Source: Pseudomonas sp. | GTDB lineage: Bacteria > Pseudomonadota > Gammaproteobacteria > Pseudomonadales > Pseudomonadaceae | DNA: 64,000 nucleotides | NCBI GenBank assembly: GCA_007713455.1 | Contig: VMRT01000004.1 | Span: 248,001 to 312,000 of the forward strand | Direction: 5' to 3' | In this document: positions 30,925 through 40,902 of the stretch, one piece after another | How the letters are laid out: each line of letters starts with the position of its first letter | How positions within the stretch are numbered: the stretch's first letter is position 1 | The notes under the pieces: generated by a model | What the model saw: the letters and a program-made list of their open reading frames with translations, nothing else | The model's database searches: none | Told to the model about the DNA's origin: nothing | Position numbers and translations under genes: made by a program

Positions 30925-32142
30925 ATGGCGGACGTTAAGAAGGTAGTTCTGGCCTATTCCGGTGGCCTGGACACCTCGGTGATTCTGAAGTGGCTGCAAG
31001 ACACCTATAACTGTGAAGTGGTGACCTTCACCGCCGACCTCGGCCAGGGCGAAGAAGTCGAGCCAGCGCGCACCAAGGCGCAGGCTCTGGGCGTCAAGGA
31101 AATCTACATCGACGACCTGCGCGAAGAGTTCGTGCGCGACTTCGTCTTCCCCATGTTCCGTGCCAACACCGTTTACGAAGGCGAGTACCTGCTGGGTACC
31201 TCCATCGCCCGTCCGCTGATCGCCAAGCGCCTGATCGAGATCGCCAACGAGACTGGTGCCGATGCCATCTCCCACGGTGCCACCGGCAAGGGTAACGACC
31301 AGGTGCGCTTCGAGCTGGGCGCCTATGCGCTCAAGCCTGGCGTCAAGGTGATCGCTCCCTGGCGCGAGTGGGATCTGCTGTCGCGCGAGAAGCTGATGGA
31401 CTACGCCGAGAAGCATGCCATCCCGATCGAGCGCCACGGCAAGAAGAAGTCGCCTTACTCCATGGATGCCAACCTGCTGCACATCTCCTACGAGGGCGGT
31501 GTGCTGGAAGACACCTGGACCGAGCACGAAGAAGACATGTGGCGCTGGACCAAGTCGCCGGAAGCGGCGCCAGACACCCCCACCTACATCGAACTGACCT
31601 ACCGCAAGGGCGACATCGTCGCCATCGATGGCAAGGACATGACTCCAGCTCAGGTCCTGGCCGAGCTGAACCGCATCGGCGGCGAAAATGGCATCGGCCG
31701 CCTCGACATCGTCGAGAACCGCTATGTCGGCATGAAGTCCCGCGGCTGCTATGAGACGCCCGGCGGCACCATCATGCTCAAGGCCCACCGCGCAATCGAG
31801 TCGATCACCCTCGACCGCGAGGTCGCGCACCTGAAAGACGAGCTGATGCCCAAGTACGCCAGCCTGATCTACAACGGCTACTGGTGGAGTCCCGAGCGCA
31901 GCATGCTGCAGCAGATGATCGACGCTTCCCAGGTCAACGTGAACGGCGTCGTGCGCCTGAAGCTGTACAAGGGCAACGTCATCGTCGTCGGCCGCAAGTC
32001 CGACGATTCGCTGTTCGATGCCAACATTGCGACCTTCGAAGAGGATGGCGGCGCCTACAACCAGGCGGACGCCGGCGGCTTCATCAAGCTCAACGCCCTG
32101 CGCATGCGCATCGCTGCCGGCAAGGGCCGCACCCAGTTCTGA
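30925..32142 (+). CDS. argG: Argininosuccinate synthase
   Basis: 405 residues. N-type PP-ATPase loop AYSGGLDTS near residue 10, then [28 protein letters not shown] and [15 protein letters not shown]. It condenses citrulline and aspartate with ATP in arginine synthesis. The ATG lies after a GGAG 8 bases upstream. A TAGAAT at 30884-30889 may be its -10 box; a matching -35 is poor. A hairpin follows at 32168. Confidence 0.97.
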   Translation: MADVKKVVLAYSGGLDTSVILKWLQDTYNCEVVTFTADLGQGEEVEPARTKAQALGVKEIYIDDLREEFVRDFVFPMFRANTVYEGEYLLGTSIARPLIAKRLIEIANETGADAISHGATGKGNDQVRFELGAYALKPGVKVIAPWREWDLLSREKLMDYAEKHAIPIERHGKKKSPYSMDANLLHISYEGGVLEDTWTEHEEDMWRWTKSPEAAPDTPTYIELTYRKGDIVAIDGKDMTPAQVLAELNRIGGENGIGRLDIVENRYVGMKSRGCYETPGGTIMLKAHRAIESITLDREVAHLKDELMPKYASLIYNGYWWSPERSMLQQMIDASQVNVNGVVRLKLYKGNVIVVGRKSDDSLFDANIATFEEDGGAYNQADAGGFIKLNALRMRIAAGKGRTQF

Positions 32143-32167
32143 TAAGCTGGCGCGCCTGAGCCAACCG

Positions 32168-32188
32168 ACCCCGGCCATGTGCCGGGGT
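32168..32188 (+). terminator. Hairpin after argG
   Basis: ACCCCGGC-CATGT-GCCGGGGT is a perfect 8-bp stem followed by a T-rich TGTACTTTC, 26 bp after the argG stop. It is a likely weak or partial terminator before gloA. Confidence 0.5.
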
Positions 32189-32237
32189 TGTACTTTCTGC
32201 ACTGCCACAAGCGCTGCCGAACGAGGAGACCTGAATC

Positions 32238-32630
32238 ATGAGACTGCTGCATACCATGCTGCGTGTCGGCGATATGGAAAAGTCCATCGCCTTCTACACC
32301 GAAGTGCTGGGCATGACCCTGCTGCGCCGCAAAGACTATCCGGACGGCAAATTCACGCTCGCCTTCGTCGGTTACGGCGACGAGGCGCACAACAGCGTCA
32401 TCGAGCTGACCCACAACTGGGGGGTCGAGACCTACGAGCTGGGTAATGGCTACGGCCACATCGCCCTGGAAGTGGAAGATGTCTACAAGGCCTGCGAGGA
32501 CATCCGCGCCCGTGGCGGCAAGATCACCCGGGAGCCGGGGCCGATGATGCACGGTTCGAGCATTCTGGCCTTCGTTGAAGACCCGGATGGCTACAAGATA
32601 GAACTGTTATCGCCGAAGCGCGCTGACTGA
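32238..32630 (+). CDS. gloA: Lactoylglutathione lyase (glyoxalase I)
   Basis: 130 residues, VOC fold. [20 protein letters not shown] gives the first metal ligand (His5); Glu in HNSVIELT and later YGHIALEV and YKIELL complete the site. Short Ni-type bacterial glyoxalase I; it isomerises the methylglyoxal-glutathione hemithioacetal. GAGGAGAC precedes the ATG. It follows argG after 95 bp. Confidence 0.95.
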   Translation: MRLLHTMLRVGDMEKSIAFYTEVLGMTLLRRKDYPDGKFTLAFVGYGDEAHNSVIELTHNWGVETYELGNGYGHIALEVEDVYKACEDIRARGGKITREPGPMMHGSSILAFVEDPDGYKIELLSPKRAD

Positions 32631-32642
32631 TCGGTAGATATG

Positions 32643-32667
32643 AAAAAGCCCCTTTCGGGGCTTTTTC
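32643..32667. terminator. Bidirectional terminator between gloA and the PA3496-family gene
   Basis: AAAAAGCCCC-TTTCG-GGGCTTTTT, a near-perfect stem with A and T tracts both sides, lies 13 bp after the gloA stop and 3 bp before the end of the minus-strand small gene. Confidence 0.93.
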
Positions 32668-32669
32668 TT

Positions 32670-32849
32670 TTATAGATCGAAGTCGAAGTCGTTCAACTGT
32701 TTCTGCAGGCGGCGTTCCTCCAGCAGGTTGTCGATGATTCGGCGCTTGGTCAGATTGGTCTTGGCGACCTCGACGGGAGCTTCGCTGCTCTCATCGTCAT
32801 CTTCGGCGATGAAATCGTCTTCGATCTGAATGTCTTCTTTCTCGGCCAC
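32670..32849 (-). CDS. Small acidic protein, probable PA3496 family
   Basis: A 59-residue frame from a GTG with GGAG 7 bases upstream. It encodes an acidic N-terminal half (KEDIQIEDDFIAEDDDESSE) and a basic-helical second half (TKRRIIDNLLEERRLQKQL) ending DFDFDL. This arrangement and position next to nth resemble what is called the PA3496 family putative envelope integrity protein; that name is from memory and the function is not established. It lies 108 bp downstream of nth on the same strand. That gap holds a possible -10 (TATAAG) on the minus strand. Coding potential is supported by the start signal, clean frame and terminator directly after the stop. Confidence 0.75.
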   Translation of the reverse strand: MAEKEDIQIEDDFIAEDDDESSEAPVEVAKTNLTKRRIIDNLLEERRLQKQLNDFDFDL

Positions 32850-32957
32850 TTGTTCACTCCAAGGCTACGGGGCGCTCTTGGCGCACCTTATAGCCGCAAA
32901 TCGGGAGCCGGTAAAAAAGTTTTTTTCAATCGCGATGCAAGCTTTTCGCTAGCGCGC

Positions 32958-33596
32958 TCAATCGTCCGAAGTCTTGTGCCTGTATTCGCAGAGATCCTCG
33001 ATCCGACAGCTGCCGCATAGTGGTTTGCGCGCCTTGCAGACATAGCGTCCGTGCAGGATCAGCCAGTGGTGTGCGTCGAGCAGATAATCCTTCGGTACGA
33101 AACGAATCAGCTTGCGTTCGACCTCCAGAACGTTCTTGCCTGGGGCGATGCCGGTGCGGTTGCTGACCCGGAAGATGTGCGTGTCCACCGCCATGGTGAA
33201 TTGGCGGAATGCCGTGTTCAGTACCACGTTGGCAGTCTTGCGACCCACCCCGGGGAGGGCTTCCAGATCCTCGCGATTGTCCGGCACCTGGCCGCCATGC
33301 TTCTCGATCAGGATGCGACAGGTCTCGATGACGTTCTTCGCCTTGCTCGGATACAGGCCGATGGTGCGGATGTACTCGCACAGGCCGTCGTAGCCGAGGG
33401 CGTAGATCGCCTCCGGGGTGTTGGCCACGGGGTAGAGCCTGGCAGTGGCCTTGTTCACGCCGACATCGGTGGCCTGGGCCGAGAGGATCACGGCGATCAG
33501 CAGCTCGAAGGGCGTGCTGTAGGCCAGCTCGGTCTTCGGCTCGGGGTTGTCTTCATGCAAGCGCCGGAAGATTTCCCGACGTTTTTCGGCATTCAT
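32958..33596 (-). CDS. nth: Endonuclease III
   Basis: 212 residues (E. coli Nth 211). Helix-hairpin-helix GVGRKTANVVLNTAF with the catalytic Lys, catalytic Asp in AVDTHIFRVSNR, and a C-terminal [4Fe-4S] cluster motif C-x6-C-x2-C-x5-C (CKARKPLCGSCRIEDLC). It removes oxidised pyrimidines and cleaves abasic sites. It is the last gene of the rsxABCDGE-nth operon, 10 bp after rsxE, a linkage found across gammaproteobacteria. Confidence 0.97.
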   Translation of the reverse strand: MNAEKRREIFRRLHEDNPEPKTELAYSTPFELLIAVILSAQATDVGVNKATARLYPVANTPEAIYALGYDGLCEYIRTIGLYPSKAKNVIETCRILIEKHGGQVPDNREDLEALPGVGRKTANVVLNTAFRQFTMAVDTHIFRVSNRTGIAPGKNVLEVERKLIRFVPKDYLLDAHHWLILHGRYVCKARKPLCGSCRIEDLCEYRHKTSDD

Positions 33597-33606
33597 CGGA
33601 ACGGGC

Positions 33607-34320
33607 TCACTCGATCACACCGGTTACGCGTACGCGGCGGCTGGTGGCCGGCGCAGCGGGCTGGGTGGCGCGGGCACGTTCGGCAAGCTGCTGGTCGATC
33701 CGGTTCTTCAGCGCAATCAGCAGGCCGAGCACGATGAAGGCACCAGGCGGCAGAATCGCCAACAGGAAGCCCTTGTAGTCGCTGAACAGAGTGATCTGCC
33801 AGTCAGCGGCGATCGGGCCGAACAGCAGGTGCATGTTGGCGAACAGCGCACCGGTGCCGAACAGCTCGCGCAGGCCGCCGAGCACCACCAGAACCAGACA
33901 GAAGCCGATGCCCATGACCAGGCCGTCGAAGCCTGCGATCAGCGGATTGTGTTTGGCGGCGAACCCGTCGGCGCGTCCAAGGATGACGCAGTTGGTGGTG
34001 ATCAGCGGGATGAAGATGCCGAGGATCTGGTACAGCTCGTAGGTGAAGGCCTGCATCAGTAGCTCAATGCAGGTGGTCAGCGCGGCGATGATCATCACGA
34101 ATGCCGGCAGACGCACCGCGGTGTTGACCACGCCGCGCACCAGCGATACGCCGATGTTCGAACAGGTCAGCACCAGCATCGTCGCCAGGCCGAGTCCGAG
34201 TGCGTTGACCGCCGAGTTGCTGACGCCGAGCAGCGGACAGAGCCCGAGCAGCTGGACCAGCGCCGGGTTGTTCTTCCACAGTCCGTTGACGGTCAGTTCG
34301 CGATAGCTAGGTGCGCTCAT
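33607..34320 (-). CDS. rsxE: Electron transport complex subunit RsxE/RnfE
   Basis: 237 residues with about six membrane helices. The N-terminal [25 protein letters not shown] and the [19 protein letters not shown] motif are diagnostic of the RnfE/NqrD family. It is paired with RsxA in the membrane arm of the Rnf/Rsx complex. Its start overlaps rsxG by 4 bases. The tail after residue 210 is basic and unconserved. Confidence 0.94.
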   Translation of the reverse strand: MSAPSYRELTVNGLWKNNPALVQLLGLCPLLGVSNSAVNALGLGLATMLVLTCSNIGVSLVRGVVNTAVRLPAFVMIIAALTTCIELLMQAFTYELYQILGIFIPLITTNCVILGRADGFAAKHNPLIAGFDGLVMGIGFCLVLVVLGGLRELFGTGALFANMHLLFGPIAADWQITLFSDYKGFLLAILPPGAFIVLGLLIALKNRIDQQLAERARATQPAAPATSRRVRVTGVIE

Positions 34321-35090
34321 GGCTGATCCCCTTGCGGCTCGGCTTCAGGCTCGTTGGTTTGCAGCTCGTCGCGGGTGGCGGCACTTCCGGCGCGTGAGTG
34401 GACGGTGGCTCCGGCGGGCTCGGTGCGGCTTTCCAAGGCGTCGCCGACGGCCCCGGTCGTCTCGCCGCTGGTTGCCAGCAGCTCGGCCTTGTGCGCATCG
34501 AAGTACTGCAAGGCGCGGTGCACGGCGCCGACCACGGCTCGGGGGGTGATGGTGGCGCCGGCGAACTGGTCGAACTCGCCGCGATCCTTCTTCACTGCCC
34601 AGCCTTCGGCCTCGGGGCTGCTCAGCGACTTGCCTTCGAAACTGCGAATCCAAGGACTTTTCGCCAGTTCGATCTTGTCGCCCAGTCCTGGCGTTTCACG
34701 ATGACCGATGACGCGGACACCGGCGACCTGGCCGTCGGCGTGGATGCCCACCAGCAGGTGAATCGCGCCGCTGTAGCCATCCGGCGCGATGGCCTGGAGG
34801 ATCACGGCGCTTGGCCGGCCATCCTTGATGGCGACATAAGCGGGCAGAGGGCTCTTGTTGCCGAGCAAGCGGTCCTGGATCGGCACGCTGTCGTCGAGAA
34901 GGTGATTGTCATAACTGCCTGCGGGCAAAATTTCGCCCAGTGCGCGAACCTGTGCGGCGCGTTCGGCGGCCTGGATGCGTTCGGCGGTTCCCTGCTGAAG
35001 CAGCGTCACCGCGCCTACGGTGACAATTGCGAACAGGCCCAGCACCGCGGCGTTCTTCAGCATGGAACGGCTGATTTCCGGAAGCATCAT
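34317..35090 (-). CDS. rsxG: Electron transport complex subunit RsxG/RnfG (FMN-binding)
   Basis: 257 residues. One N-terminal membrane helix ([18 protein letters not shown]), then a periplasmic FMN-binding domain. Covalent FMN threonine is Thr182 in [15 protein letters not shown]. RsxG members are usually about 190-215 residues; here a low-complexity Glu/Ala/Thr tail of about 45 residues follows the domain. Two tandem ATGs start the gene directly after rsxD. Function: electron carrier of the ion-linked Rnf/Rsx membrane complex. Confidence 0.92.
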   Translation of the reverse strand: MMLPEISRSMLKNAAVLGLFAIVTVGAVTLLQQGTAERIQAAERAAQVRALGEILPAGSYDNHLLDDSVPIQDRLLGNKSPLPAYVAIKDGRPSAVILQAIAPDGYSGAIHLLVGIHADGQVAGVRVIGHRETPGLGDKIELAKSPWIRSFEGKSLSSPEAEGWAVKKDRGEFDQFAGATITPRAVVGAVHRALQYFDAHKAELLATSGETTGAVGDALESRTEPAGATVHSRAGSAATRDELQTNEPEAEPQGDQP

Positions 35091-35091
35091 G

Positions 35092-36120
35092 TCATTCGCC
35101 CAGCTTCAAGCCGCGCTCGGCCTTGCGGTGGCCGTAGGTGCGCGGGCGGGTGTAGTAATCGATAGTGGGTGCCGCCAGGTTCATCAGCAGCACGCCGAAG
35201 GCCACGCCATCCGGATAGCCGCCCCAGGCGCGGATGACGTAGACCAGAATGCCGACGCCAACACCGAAGATGAGACGCCCGAGCGAGCTGGTGGCGCTGC
35301 TGACCGGATCGGTGACGATGAAGAACGCGCCGAGCATGGTGGCGCCGCTGAGCAGATGGAACAGCGGCGAGCCGTTGCTATCGGAGCCCGAGCCATTCCA
35401 GAACACCAGGCTCATCACCACCAGCGCGGCGAGCATGCCCACTGGCGCATGCCAGCTGAACAGCCTTTTGTGCAGCAGGAACAGGCCTCCGGCCAGGAAA
35501 GCCAGGTTCACCACCTCCGAACCGATACCGCCAAAGTGGCCGAACGCCGGATTGCTCCACAGCTCGTCGATGGTCAGGCTTTTGTTCACCTTCAGTACGT
35601 CGAGGGCCGTGGCCTGGGTCCAGCCATCGGGCAGCGAGGCGATGCCGAGGATGTGCTGCAGGCCGGCACCCAGCCCGACGCTGTGCGGCACAGGCCAGGT
35701 TGTCATTTCGACCGGGAAGGAAATCAGCACCACCACGTAGCCGATCATCGCCGGGTTGAAGGGGTTCTGGCCAAGACCGCCATACAGCTGTTTGCCGAAG
35801 ACCACCGCGCAACCAGTGGCAATCAGTGTCAGCCACCAGGGTGAGTAGGGCGGCAGCGCGAGGGCCAGCAACACAGCGGTAACCAGCACGCTGCCATCGC
35901 GGAGAAAGAAGCCTACCGGACGCTGGCGCAGCTTCAGAATCGCTGCTTCGAAACCAAGAGCGGCCGCGCAGGCCCAGGCCATGTTGATCAACGTACCGGC
36001 GCCGTAAAGCCAGGTCAGCACGATCACGCCGGGCAGAGTAGCCGCGAGCACCAGCAGCATGACGCGCTGGGTACGGCTGGGGCCCTTGGCATGGGGCGAA
36101 GTGATGCGGGGCAGGGCCAT
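35092..36120 (-). CDS. rsxD: Electron transport complex subunit RsxD/RnfD
   Basis: 342 residues with many membrane helices. Family sequence includes [41 protein letters not shown], and the FMN-linkage region [10 protein letters not shown] near residue 165. RnfD carries a covalent FMN and is related to NqrB. A 120-bp untranslated gap separates it from rsxC, unlike the overlapping joints elsewhere in the operon. Confidence 0.94.
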   Translation of the reverse strand: MALPRITSPHAKGPSRTQRVMLLVLAATLPGVIVLTWLYGAGTLINMAWACAAALGFEAAILKLRQRPVGFFLRDGSVLVTAVLLALALPPYSPWWLTLIATGCAVVFGKQLYGGLGQNPFNPAMIGYVVVLISFPVEMTTWPVPHSVGLGAGLQHILGIASLPDGWTQATALDVLKVNKSLTIDELWSNPAFGHFGGIGSEVVNLAFLAGGLFLLHKRLFSWHAPVGMLAALVVMSLVFWNGSGSDSNGSPLFHLLSGATMLGAFFIVTDPVSSATSSLGRLIFGVGVGILVYVIRAWGGYPDGVAFGVLLMNLAAPTIDYYTRPRTYGHRKAERGLKLGE

Positions 36121-36240
36121 TGGCTCTCCGGTTCTAGCGCGTTGACTGGGTGCAGGCTGGGGAGCCTACGCCTTGTGTCCGTTCTATGTGTTGGTGTTTC
36201 ACCCAGGCGACGAAGGTTGCTGTTGTCTCGAGCCGTGGGT

Positions 36241-39108
36241 TCATGAGTCCTGATATTCCGCCATCTGGCGTTCCGCCTCGCTCAACCGTGCGCGGGCAGC
36301 GTCTATTGCAGCGGACTCTGCGTTCTCGTCGCGCTCAAGCTTGCGCAGATCGGCTCGGGCAAAGGCGAGCTCGGTCTTGAGCTCCCGCTGGCGATCATCG
36401 ACTCCCGGCTTGCTGGTCCGCACCAGCTCGGGCGCGGGTTTTTGCGAAGCATCCTCGGCAGCGTGCAGCGCTTGCTCCGCTGCGCTCAGCGCATCACGCA
36501 GACGGCTGAGCTCCGGTTCTTCGACGCCGGCTTTCTCGGCTTTCTTGAGTTCGGCGCGCTTCATCGCCAGTTCGATCTTGGCTTTCTTCAGTGCATCGTC
36601 AGCAGCTGGCTTCGCATCCGGTGTTGGCGCCGAATTCTGCGCGGCACTGAGGTCCTGCTCTGCTTCATGCAGCTGCTGGCGCAGGCGGGCGAGTTCGGCT
36701 TGTTGGTCGTCGTCCGGTGTTTCGATCTTCTCCAGCTTGCGGATCTGCGCCTTGAGCATGGCAGCTTCGATCTTGGCTTTTTTCAGTGCTTCGTCATCGG
36801 CCGGCTTGGCGGCGGGAGCGGGCGCTGCACTCTGCGCGGCGGTCAGCGCCTGTTCGGCGTCGTGCAGCTGCTGGCGCAGGCGGGCGAGTTCGGCTTGTTG
36901 GTCGTCGTCCGGTGCTTCGACCTTCTCCAGCTTGCGGATCTGCGCCTTGAGCATGGCAGCTTCGATCTTGGCTTTTTTCAGTGCTTCGTCATCGGGCGGC
37001 TTGGCGGCGGGAGCGGGCGCTGCACTCTGCGCGGCGGTCAGCGCCTGTTCGGCGCCGTTCAGCTGCTGACGTAGACGGGCGAGCTCGGTCTGCTGATCGT
37101 CGTCCGGTGCTTCGATCTTCTCCAGCTTGCGAATCTGCGCCTTGAGCATGGCGGCTTCGATCTTCGCCTTCTTCAGTGCTTCGTCATCGGCCGACTTGGC
37201 GGCGGGAGCGGGTGCTGCGCCCTGCGCGGTACTAAGGGCCTGCTCTGCTTCGTGCAGTTGCTGGCGCAGGCGGGCGAGTTCGGCTTGCTGATCGTCATCC
37301 GGTGCTTCGATCTTCTCCAGCTTGCGAATCTGTGCCTTGAGCATGGCGGCTTCGATCTTGGCTTTTTTCGCAACGGCATCGTCTGGCCCAGGCGCAGTGG
37401 CGGGCGGAGCGGAGTCCGCCTGCATGGCGGCATCCAACGCACGCTGCGCGGCCTCGGCGGCGTTGCGCAGATCGGCAACCTGGGCTTCCAGCTCGGCAGT
37501 GGCATGGGTGGCCAGCTGCTTCTCGGCTTTCTTCAGGGCGACCTGGGCCATGCTGGCCTCGATCTTAAGTTTCTTCTGCGTTTCGGAAAGGCTGGTCTTC
37601 TGTGCCGGGGCCGCCGTCTCGGCTGTGGTCGCGGTCGGGCCGCTCTCGCTTTGCGCCGCCTTGGCGCGTGCCGCACGTTCGGCACGGGCCTTGCGTTCGG
37701 CTTCCTTCTGTTCTTCGGCGCGCCGTAGACGTTCCTGGCGAAGCTCGAAGCGCTGTTTGGAGTGCTCGGCCTTCTGCTGCTTCTGCTCCAGCTCGCGGAT
37801 CTCACCCTTGGCAGCGCGGTAATACTGCACCAGGGGGATGTTGGAGGGGCAGACGTAGGCGCAGGCGCCGCACTCGATGCAGTCGAACAGGTTATGGGCC
37901 TTGAGCTGCTCATGCTCCTGGCCGAGGGCAAAGAAATGCAGCTGCTGCGGTAGCAGGCTGACCGGGCAGGCCTCGGCGCACTCTCCGCAACGGATGCACG
38001 GCAGAGCGGGCGGCGGTGGCGGCAGCTCTTCCAGCGTGCTCGCTAGCAGGCAGTTGGTGGTCTTGACCACCGGCACCTCAAGGGATGGCAGGCTGAAGCC
38101 CATCATCGGGCCGCCCATGATCAGACGGTTGAGCCTGTGCTGATCGAGACCGGCGAAGGCCAGCAGTTCATCCACGGGGGTGCCGATCAGCACCTCGACG
38201 TTCATCGGCCGCGCCAGCGCCTCGCCGGTCAGGGTGGTGATGCGCGAGATCAACGGCTTGCCGAGGAGCACGGCGTCGTGGATGGCGACGCAGGTTCCAA
38301 CGTTCTGGCAGAGCATGCCGATATCCGCCGGCAAGCCGCCACTGGGAACCTCTTCTCCGGTGAGAATCTGGATCAGCTGCTTTTCGCCACCGGACGGATA
38401 CTTGGTCGGGAAGACCTTCAACGCGAAGGGGCGCTCGCCGATGGCAGCCCGCACTGCGGCGATCGCTTCGGGCTTGTTGTCCTCGATGCCGATCAGTACC
38501 TCTTGCGGCTGAATCAGGTGCGCGAGTATCTCGATCCCCGCGACCAGCTCGGCCGCCTTTTCACGCATCAGCAGGTCATCGGCGGTGATGTAGGGCTCGC
38601 ACTCGGTGCCATTGATGATCAGCGTGCGGATCGTCTGGGTCGGCGGGGGGCTGAGCTTCACGGCGGTGGGGAAGCCGGCGCCGCCGAGGCCGCTGATGCC
38701 GGCCTGGCGAATCAGCTCGAGCAGGGCAGGGCGCTCGAGTTCACGGTAATCCGGCTGCGGATGCAGGTCGATCCATTTGTCTTCGCCATCGCTGTCGATG
38801 ACGATCGCGTTAGCGAGCATGCCTGATACATGCGGGTAGGGCTGCGGGCCGATGAAGCTGACCAGTCCGGAGGTAGGAGCATGCAGCGGCGCGCTGACAA
38901 ACCCGCTGGCGACAGCGATCTGCTGACCTTTGCGTACCTGTTCGCCAAGAGTGACGCAGGGCTCGGCCGGCGCTCCGAGGTGCTGCGTCAGTGGCAGGAC
39001 CAGGCGCTTGGGCAGCGGGGCCGGCTGGATCGGGGTGCGGTTGGACAGATCCTTGTGTTCCGGTGGATGAATGCCGCCGTGGATGTCCCAGATCTTCAGT
39101 GCGGTCAT
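36241..39108 (-). CDS. rsxC: Electron transport complex subunit RsxC/RnfC with expanded C-terminal repeats
   Basis: 955 residues, long for the family (E. coli 740, P. aeruginosa about 770 from memory). N-terminal barrel and FMN/NADH-binding domain with [13 protein letters not shown]; two [4Fe-4S] sites start at Cys371 ([12 protein letters not shown]) and Cys410 ([12 protein letters not shown]). From about residue 440 it turns into charged Ala/Lys/Glu helical repeats. Four near-identical 65-residue units span 581-840, with degenerate units before and after. RsxC is the cytoplasmic electron-input subunit; in E. coli the complex keeps SoxR reduced, and in Rnf systems it exchanges electrons between ferredoxin and NAD. 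The start overlaps rsxB by 4 bases. Confidence 0.95.
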   Translation of the reverse strand: MTALKIWDIHGGIHPPEHKDLSNRTPIQPAPLPKRLVLPLTQHLGAPAEPCVTLGEQVRKGQQIAVASGFVSAPLHAPTSGLVSFIGPQPYPHVSGMLANAIVIDSDGEDKWIDLHPQPDYRELERPALLELIRQAGISGLGGAGFPTAVKLSPPPTQTIRTLIINGTECEPYITADDLLMREKAAELVAGIEILAHLIQPQEVLIGIEDNKPEAIAAVRAAIGERPFALKVFPTKYPSGGEKQLIQILTGEEVPSGGLPADIGMLCQNVGTCVAIHDAVLLGKPLISRITTLTGEALARPMNVEVLIGTPVDELLAFAGLDQHRLNRLIMGGPMMGFSLPSLEVPVVKTTNCLLASTLEELPPPPPALPCIRCGECAEACPVSLLPQQLHFFALGQEHEQLKAHNLFDCIECGACAYVCPSNIPLVQYYRAAKGEIRELEQKQQKAEHSKQRFELRQERLRRAEEQKEAERKARAERAARAKAAQSESGPTATTAETAAPAQKTSLSETQKKLKIEASMAQVALKKAEKQLATHATAELEAQVADLRNAAEAAQRALDAAMQADSAPPATAPGPDDAVAKKAKIEAAMLKAQIRKLEKIEAPDDDQQAELARLRQQLHEAEQALSTAQGAAPAPAAKSADDEALKKAKIEAAMLKAQIRKLEKIEAPDDDQQTELARLRQQLNGAEQALTAAQSAAPAPAAKPPDDEALKKAKIEAAMLKAQIRKLEKVEAPDDDQQAELARLRQQLHDAEQALTAAQSAAPAPAAKPADDEALKKAKIEAAMLKAQIRKLEKIETPDDDQQAELARLRQQLHEAEQDLSAAQNSAPTPDAKPAADDALKKAKIELAMKRAELKKAEKAGVEEPELSRLRDALSAAEQALHAAEDASQKPAPELVRTSKPGVDDRQRELKTELAFARADLRKLERDENAESAAIDAARARLSEAERQMAEYQDS
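36589..37368 (-). repeat. Four tandem 195-bp repeats inside rsxC
   Basis: Four consecutive 195-bp units (one period 65 codons) encode [19 protein letters not shown] followed by [15 protein letters not shown] and AAPAPAAK. The phrase at the unit start recurs at about 36773, 36968, 37163 and 37358. The units differ at only a handful of residues. Such direct repeats can gain or lose copies by slippage or recombination and may also be misassembled from short reads. Confidence 0.95.
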
Positions 39109-39680
39109 GCGGCCTGCTCCCGATCAGTTGCGATCAGCTGGCCGGGCGCCAGCGGCCGGTTCCATTTCCAGCTCTGCAGGTTGCTGCCGACTTCGATCAT
39201 GTCGATGCAGTCCACCGGGCAGGGTTCGACACACAGGTCGCAGCCGGTGCACTCGGAAATGATCACGGTGTGCATCTGCCGCGCGGCACCGACGATGGCG
39301 TCAACCGGGCAGGCCTGGATGCACTTGGTGCAGCCGATGCACTCGGCTTCACGGATGTAGGCGACCATCTGCGGCTTTTCGCCACCCTCTGCATCCAGCG
39401 GCTCCGCCTCGACATCGAGCAGATCGGCCAGGGCCTGGATGGTCGCTTCGCCGCCCGGTGGGCACTTGTTGATCTTGTCGCCGCCGGCAATGGCTTCGGC
39501 GTAGGGTTTGCAGCCCGGATAGCCGCACTGACCACATTGGGTCTGGGGTAGCAGGGCATTGATCTGCTCGGCGATCGGATCGCCTTCGACACGAAAGCGC
39601 ACAGCGGCGAAACCGAGGATGGCGCCGCCGAGCAAGCACAGGGCGAGCAGGGCGAGGATCGCGATGACGACTGCGCTCAT
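39105..39680 (-). CDS. rsxB: Electron transport complex subunit RsxB/RnfB (ferredoxin-like)
   Basis: 191 residues. N-terminal membrane helix ([19 protein letters not shown]), a Cys4 cluster domain ([14 protein letters not shown] with a further Cys in CPPGGE) and two [4Fe-4S] motifs [12 protein letters not shown] and [12 protein letters not shown]. It passes electrons from the cytoplasmic subunit to the membrane part. The frame is open to 40187, but [15 protein letters not shown] at 39680 is the family start and overlaps rsxA by 4 bases. Confidence 0.95.
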   Translation of the reverse strand: MSAVVIAILALLALCLLGGAILGFAAVRFRVEGDPIAEQINALLPQTQCGQCGYPGCKPYAEAIAGGDKINKCPPGGEATIQALADLLDVEAEPLDAEGGEKPQMVAYIREAECIGCTKCIQACPVDAIVGAARQMHTVIISECTGCDLCVEPCPVDCIDMIEVGSNLQSWKWNRPLAPGQLIATDREQAA

Positions 39681-40261
39681 AGCTTGATCAGCCCGGTGAA
39701 GCCCATGAATGCCAGCGACATCAGGCCGGCGGTGACCATGCCGATCGCCGCGCCCTGGAACGACTTCGGCACGTCGGCAATGGCGATGCGCTCGCGCATG
39801 GCGGCGAACAGTACGAGCACCAGGGAAAAGCCCAGCCCCGCGGCGAAGCCGTTGACGGTGGCGGTGAGAAAGGTGAATTCGGCCTTGTTGGCATTGAGCA
39901 GCGCCACGCCGAGCACGATGCAGTTGGTGGTGATCAGTGGCAGAAAGATGCCGAGTACGCGGTACAGCAGCGGACTGGTCTTGTTCACCACCATCTCGGT
40001 GAACTGAACGGTCACCGCGATCACCAGAATGAAACTGATGGTGCGTAGAAACTCGAGGTCCAGCGGCTTGAGCACATACAACTGGACGAGGTAGCTGCAC
40101 ATGGCAGCAAGCGTCAGCACGAAGGTGGTGGCCAGCGACAGGCCGATGGCGGTCTCGATCTTCTTCGAGACGCCCATGAACGGGCACAGACCGAGGAACT
40201 GCACCAGCACGAAATTGTTGACCAGGATGGCGCTAACCATGATCAGGGCGAGTTCGGTCAT
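39677..40261 (-). CDS. rsxA: Electron transport complex subunit RsxA/RnfA
   Basis: 194 residues, six membrane helices. [34 protein letters not shown] is the highly conserved start (shown here in part only as evidence of family), with [14 protein letters not shown] in the second half. It pairs with RsxE. It is the first gene of rsxABCDGE-nth. A promoter candidate lies 58-86 bp upstream. Confidence 0.95.
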   Translation of the reverse strand: MTELALIMVSAILVNNFVLVQFLGLCPFMGVSKKIETAIGLSLATTFVLTLAAMCSYLVQLYVLKPLDLEFLRTISFILVIAVTVQFTEMVVNKTSPLLYRVLGIFLPLITTNCIVLGVALLNANKAEFTFLTATVNGFAAGLGFSLVLVLFAAMRERIAIADVPKSFQGAAIGMVTAGLMSLAFMGFTGLIKL

Positions 40262-40318
40262 CTAGGGTCTATTCCCGTTCCGTCCGCTCTGCGAGAGCCG
40301 TGGGGCTAAAGGGCCGCT

Positions 40319-40347
40319 ATTATCGGGAAGCAGCGGCAGCCATACAA
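40319..40347 (-). promoter_or_regulatory. Candidate promoter of the rsx operon
   Basis: On the minus strand TTGTAT and GATAAT are separated by 17 bp, placing transcription start about 50 bp before rsxA. The -10 matches consensus at five of six positions; the -35 only at three. Confidence 0.4.
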
Positions 40348-40483
40348 GGTGCGGCGGCCCGTCGCGGTCCTCGCGCGACGCATGACGTCGTGTCAGAGCT
40401 GCCGGTTGTCCGCTGTTTCTGCAGCTGTCTTACGGTTGTGGTCTGATGAATCGAAGCCTGTGACGCCATCGGAGGTGGTTTCC

Positions 40484-40891
40484 ATGAGCATTCGTTCTTC
40501 ACTGCTTATTCTGCTCTGTGTCGGCCTGGGCATGAGCCTGCAGGCCCATGCGGAGCGGCGAGACGGCGTCTGGGTCTTCCAGGCGGAGAGTCCGCGCTAC
40601 TACAACCCGGGGCCGCGACACTATGACCGGGACTATCGTCAGCACAACCGTCCGCATCAATACGACCCGCGAAGCCCTTATTCCCACTATCCGCAGTACC
40701 CGCGCAACCTGCCGCCGCGTTATCAGAGTCAGCTTCCGCCGCAATACTACGACCGCCATCGCGGCTTCGAGCGACGTGGCTACTGGCGCCAGGAACATCG
40801 CCAGCAGCGTTCGCCGCTGATCAGGGATGGGCGCGATCATCGGCTACGGCCGAATTACGATAGGGGCGGCCGTCAGCACTACTATCGGTGA
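40484..40891 (+). CDS. Secreted Tyr/Arg/Pro/His-rich low-complexity protein, function unknown
   Basis: 135 residues. A clear signal peptide (MSIRSSLLILLCVGLGMSLQ, cleavage after AHA near 23) precedes a mature region of about 112 residues with about 15 Tyr and two dozen Arg, plus many Pro, His and Gln. Motifs such as YDPRSPYSHYPQYP and PPQYYDRHRG repeat loosely; no cysteine or folded domain is recognisable. GGAGG lies 9 bases before the ATG at 40484. It is divergent from rsxA and convergent with the crotonase genes. Codon use looks like its neighbours. It may be a cell-envelope or matrix protein, but this is inference. Confidence 0.65.
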   Translation: MSIRSSLLILLCVGLGMSLQAHAERRDGVWVFQAESPRYYNPGPRHYDRDYRQHNRPHQYDPRSPYSHYPQYPRNLPPRYQSQLPPQYYDRHRGFERRGYWRQEHRQQRSPLIRDGRDHRLRPNYDRGGRQHYYR

Positions 40892-40902
40892 TGAGAGGGC
40901 AT

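Noticed and set aside
30280-32208. 642-residue minus-strand open frame opposite argG and motY
   Set aside because: Antisense of two certain genes; composition (rich in Ala, Val, Asp, His, Gln) is typical of reverse-frame translation.
36341-37074. Long plus-strand frames opposite the rsxC repeats
   Set aside because: Their repetitive Ser/Ala/Cys sequence is a mirror of the RsxC repeats, not a gene.
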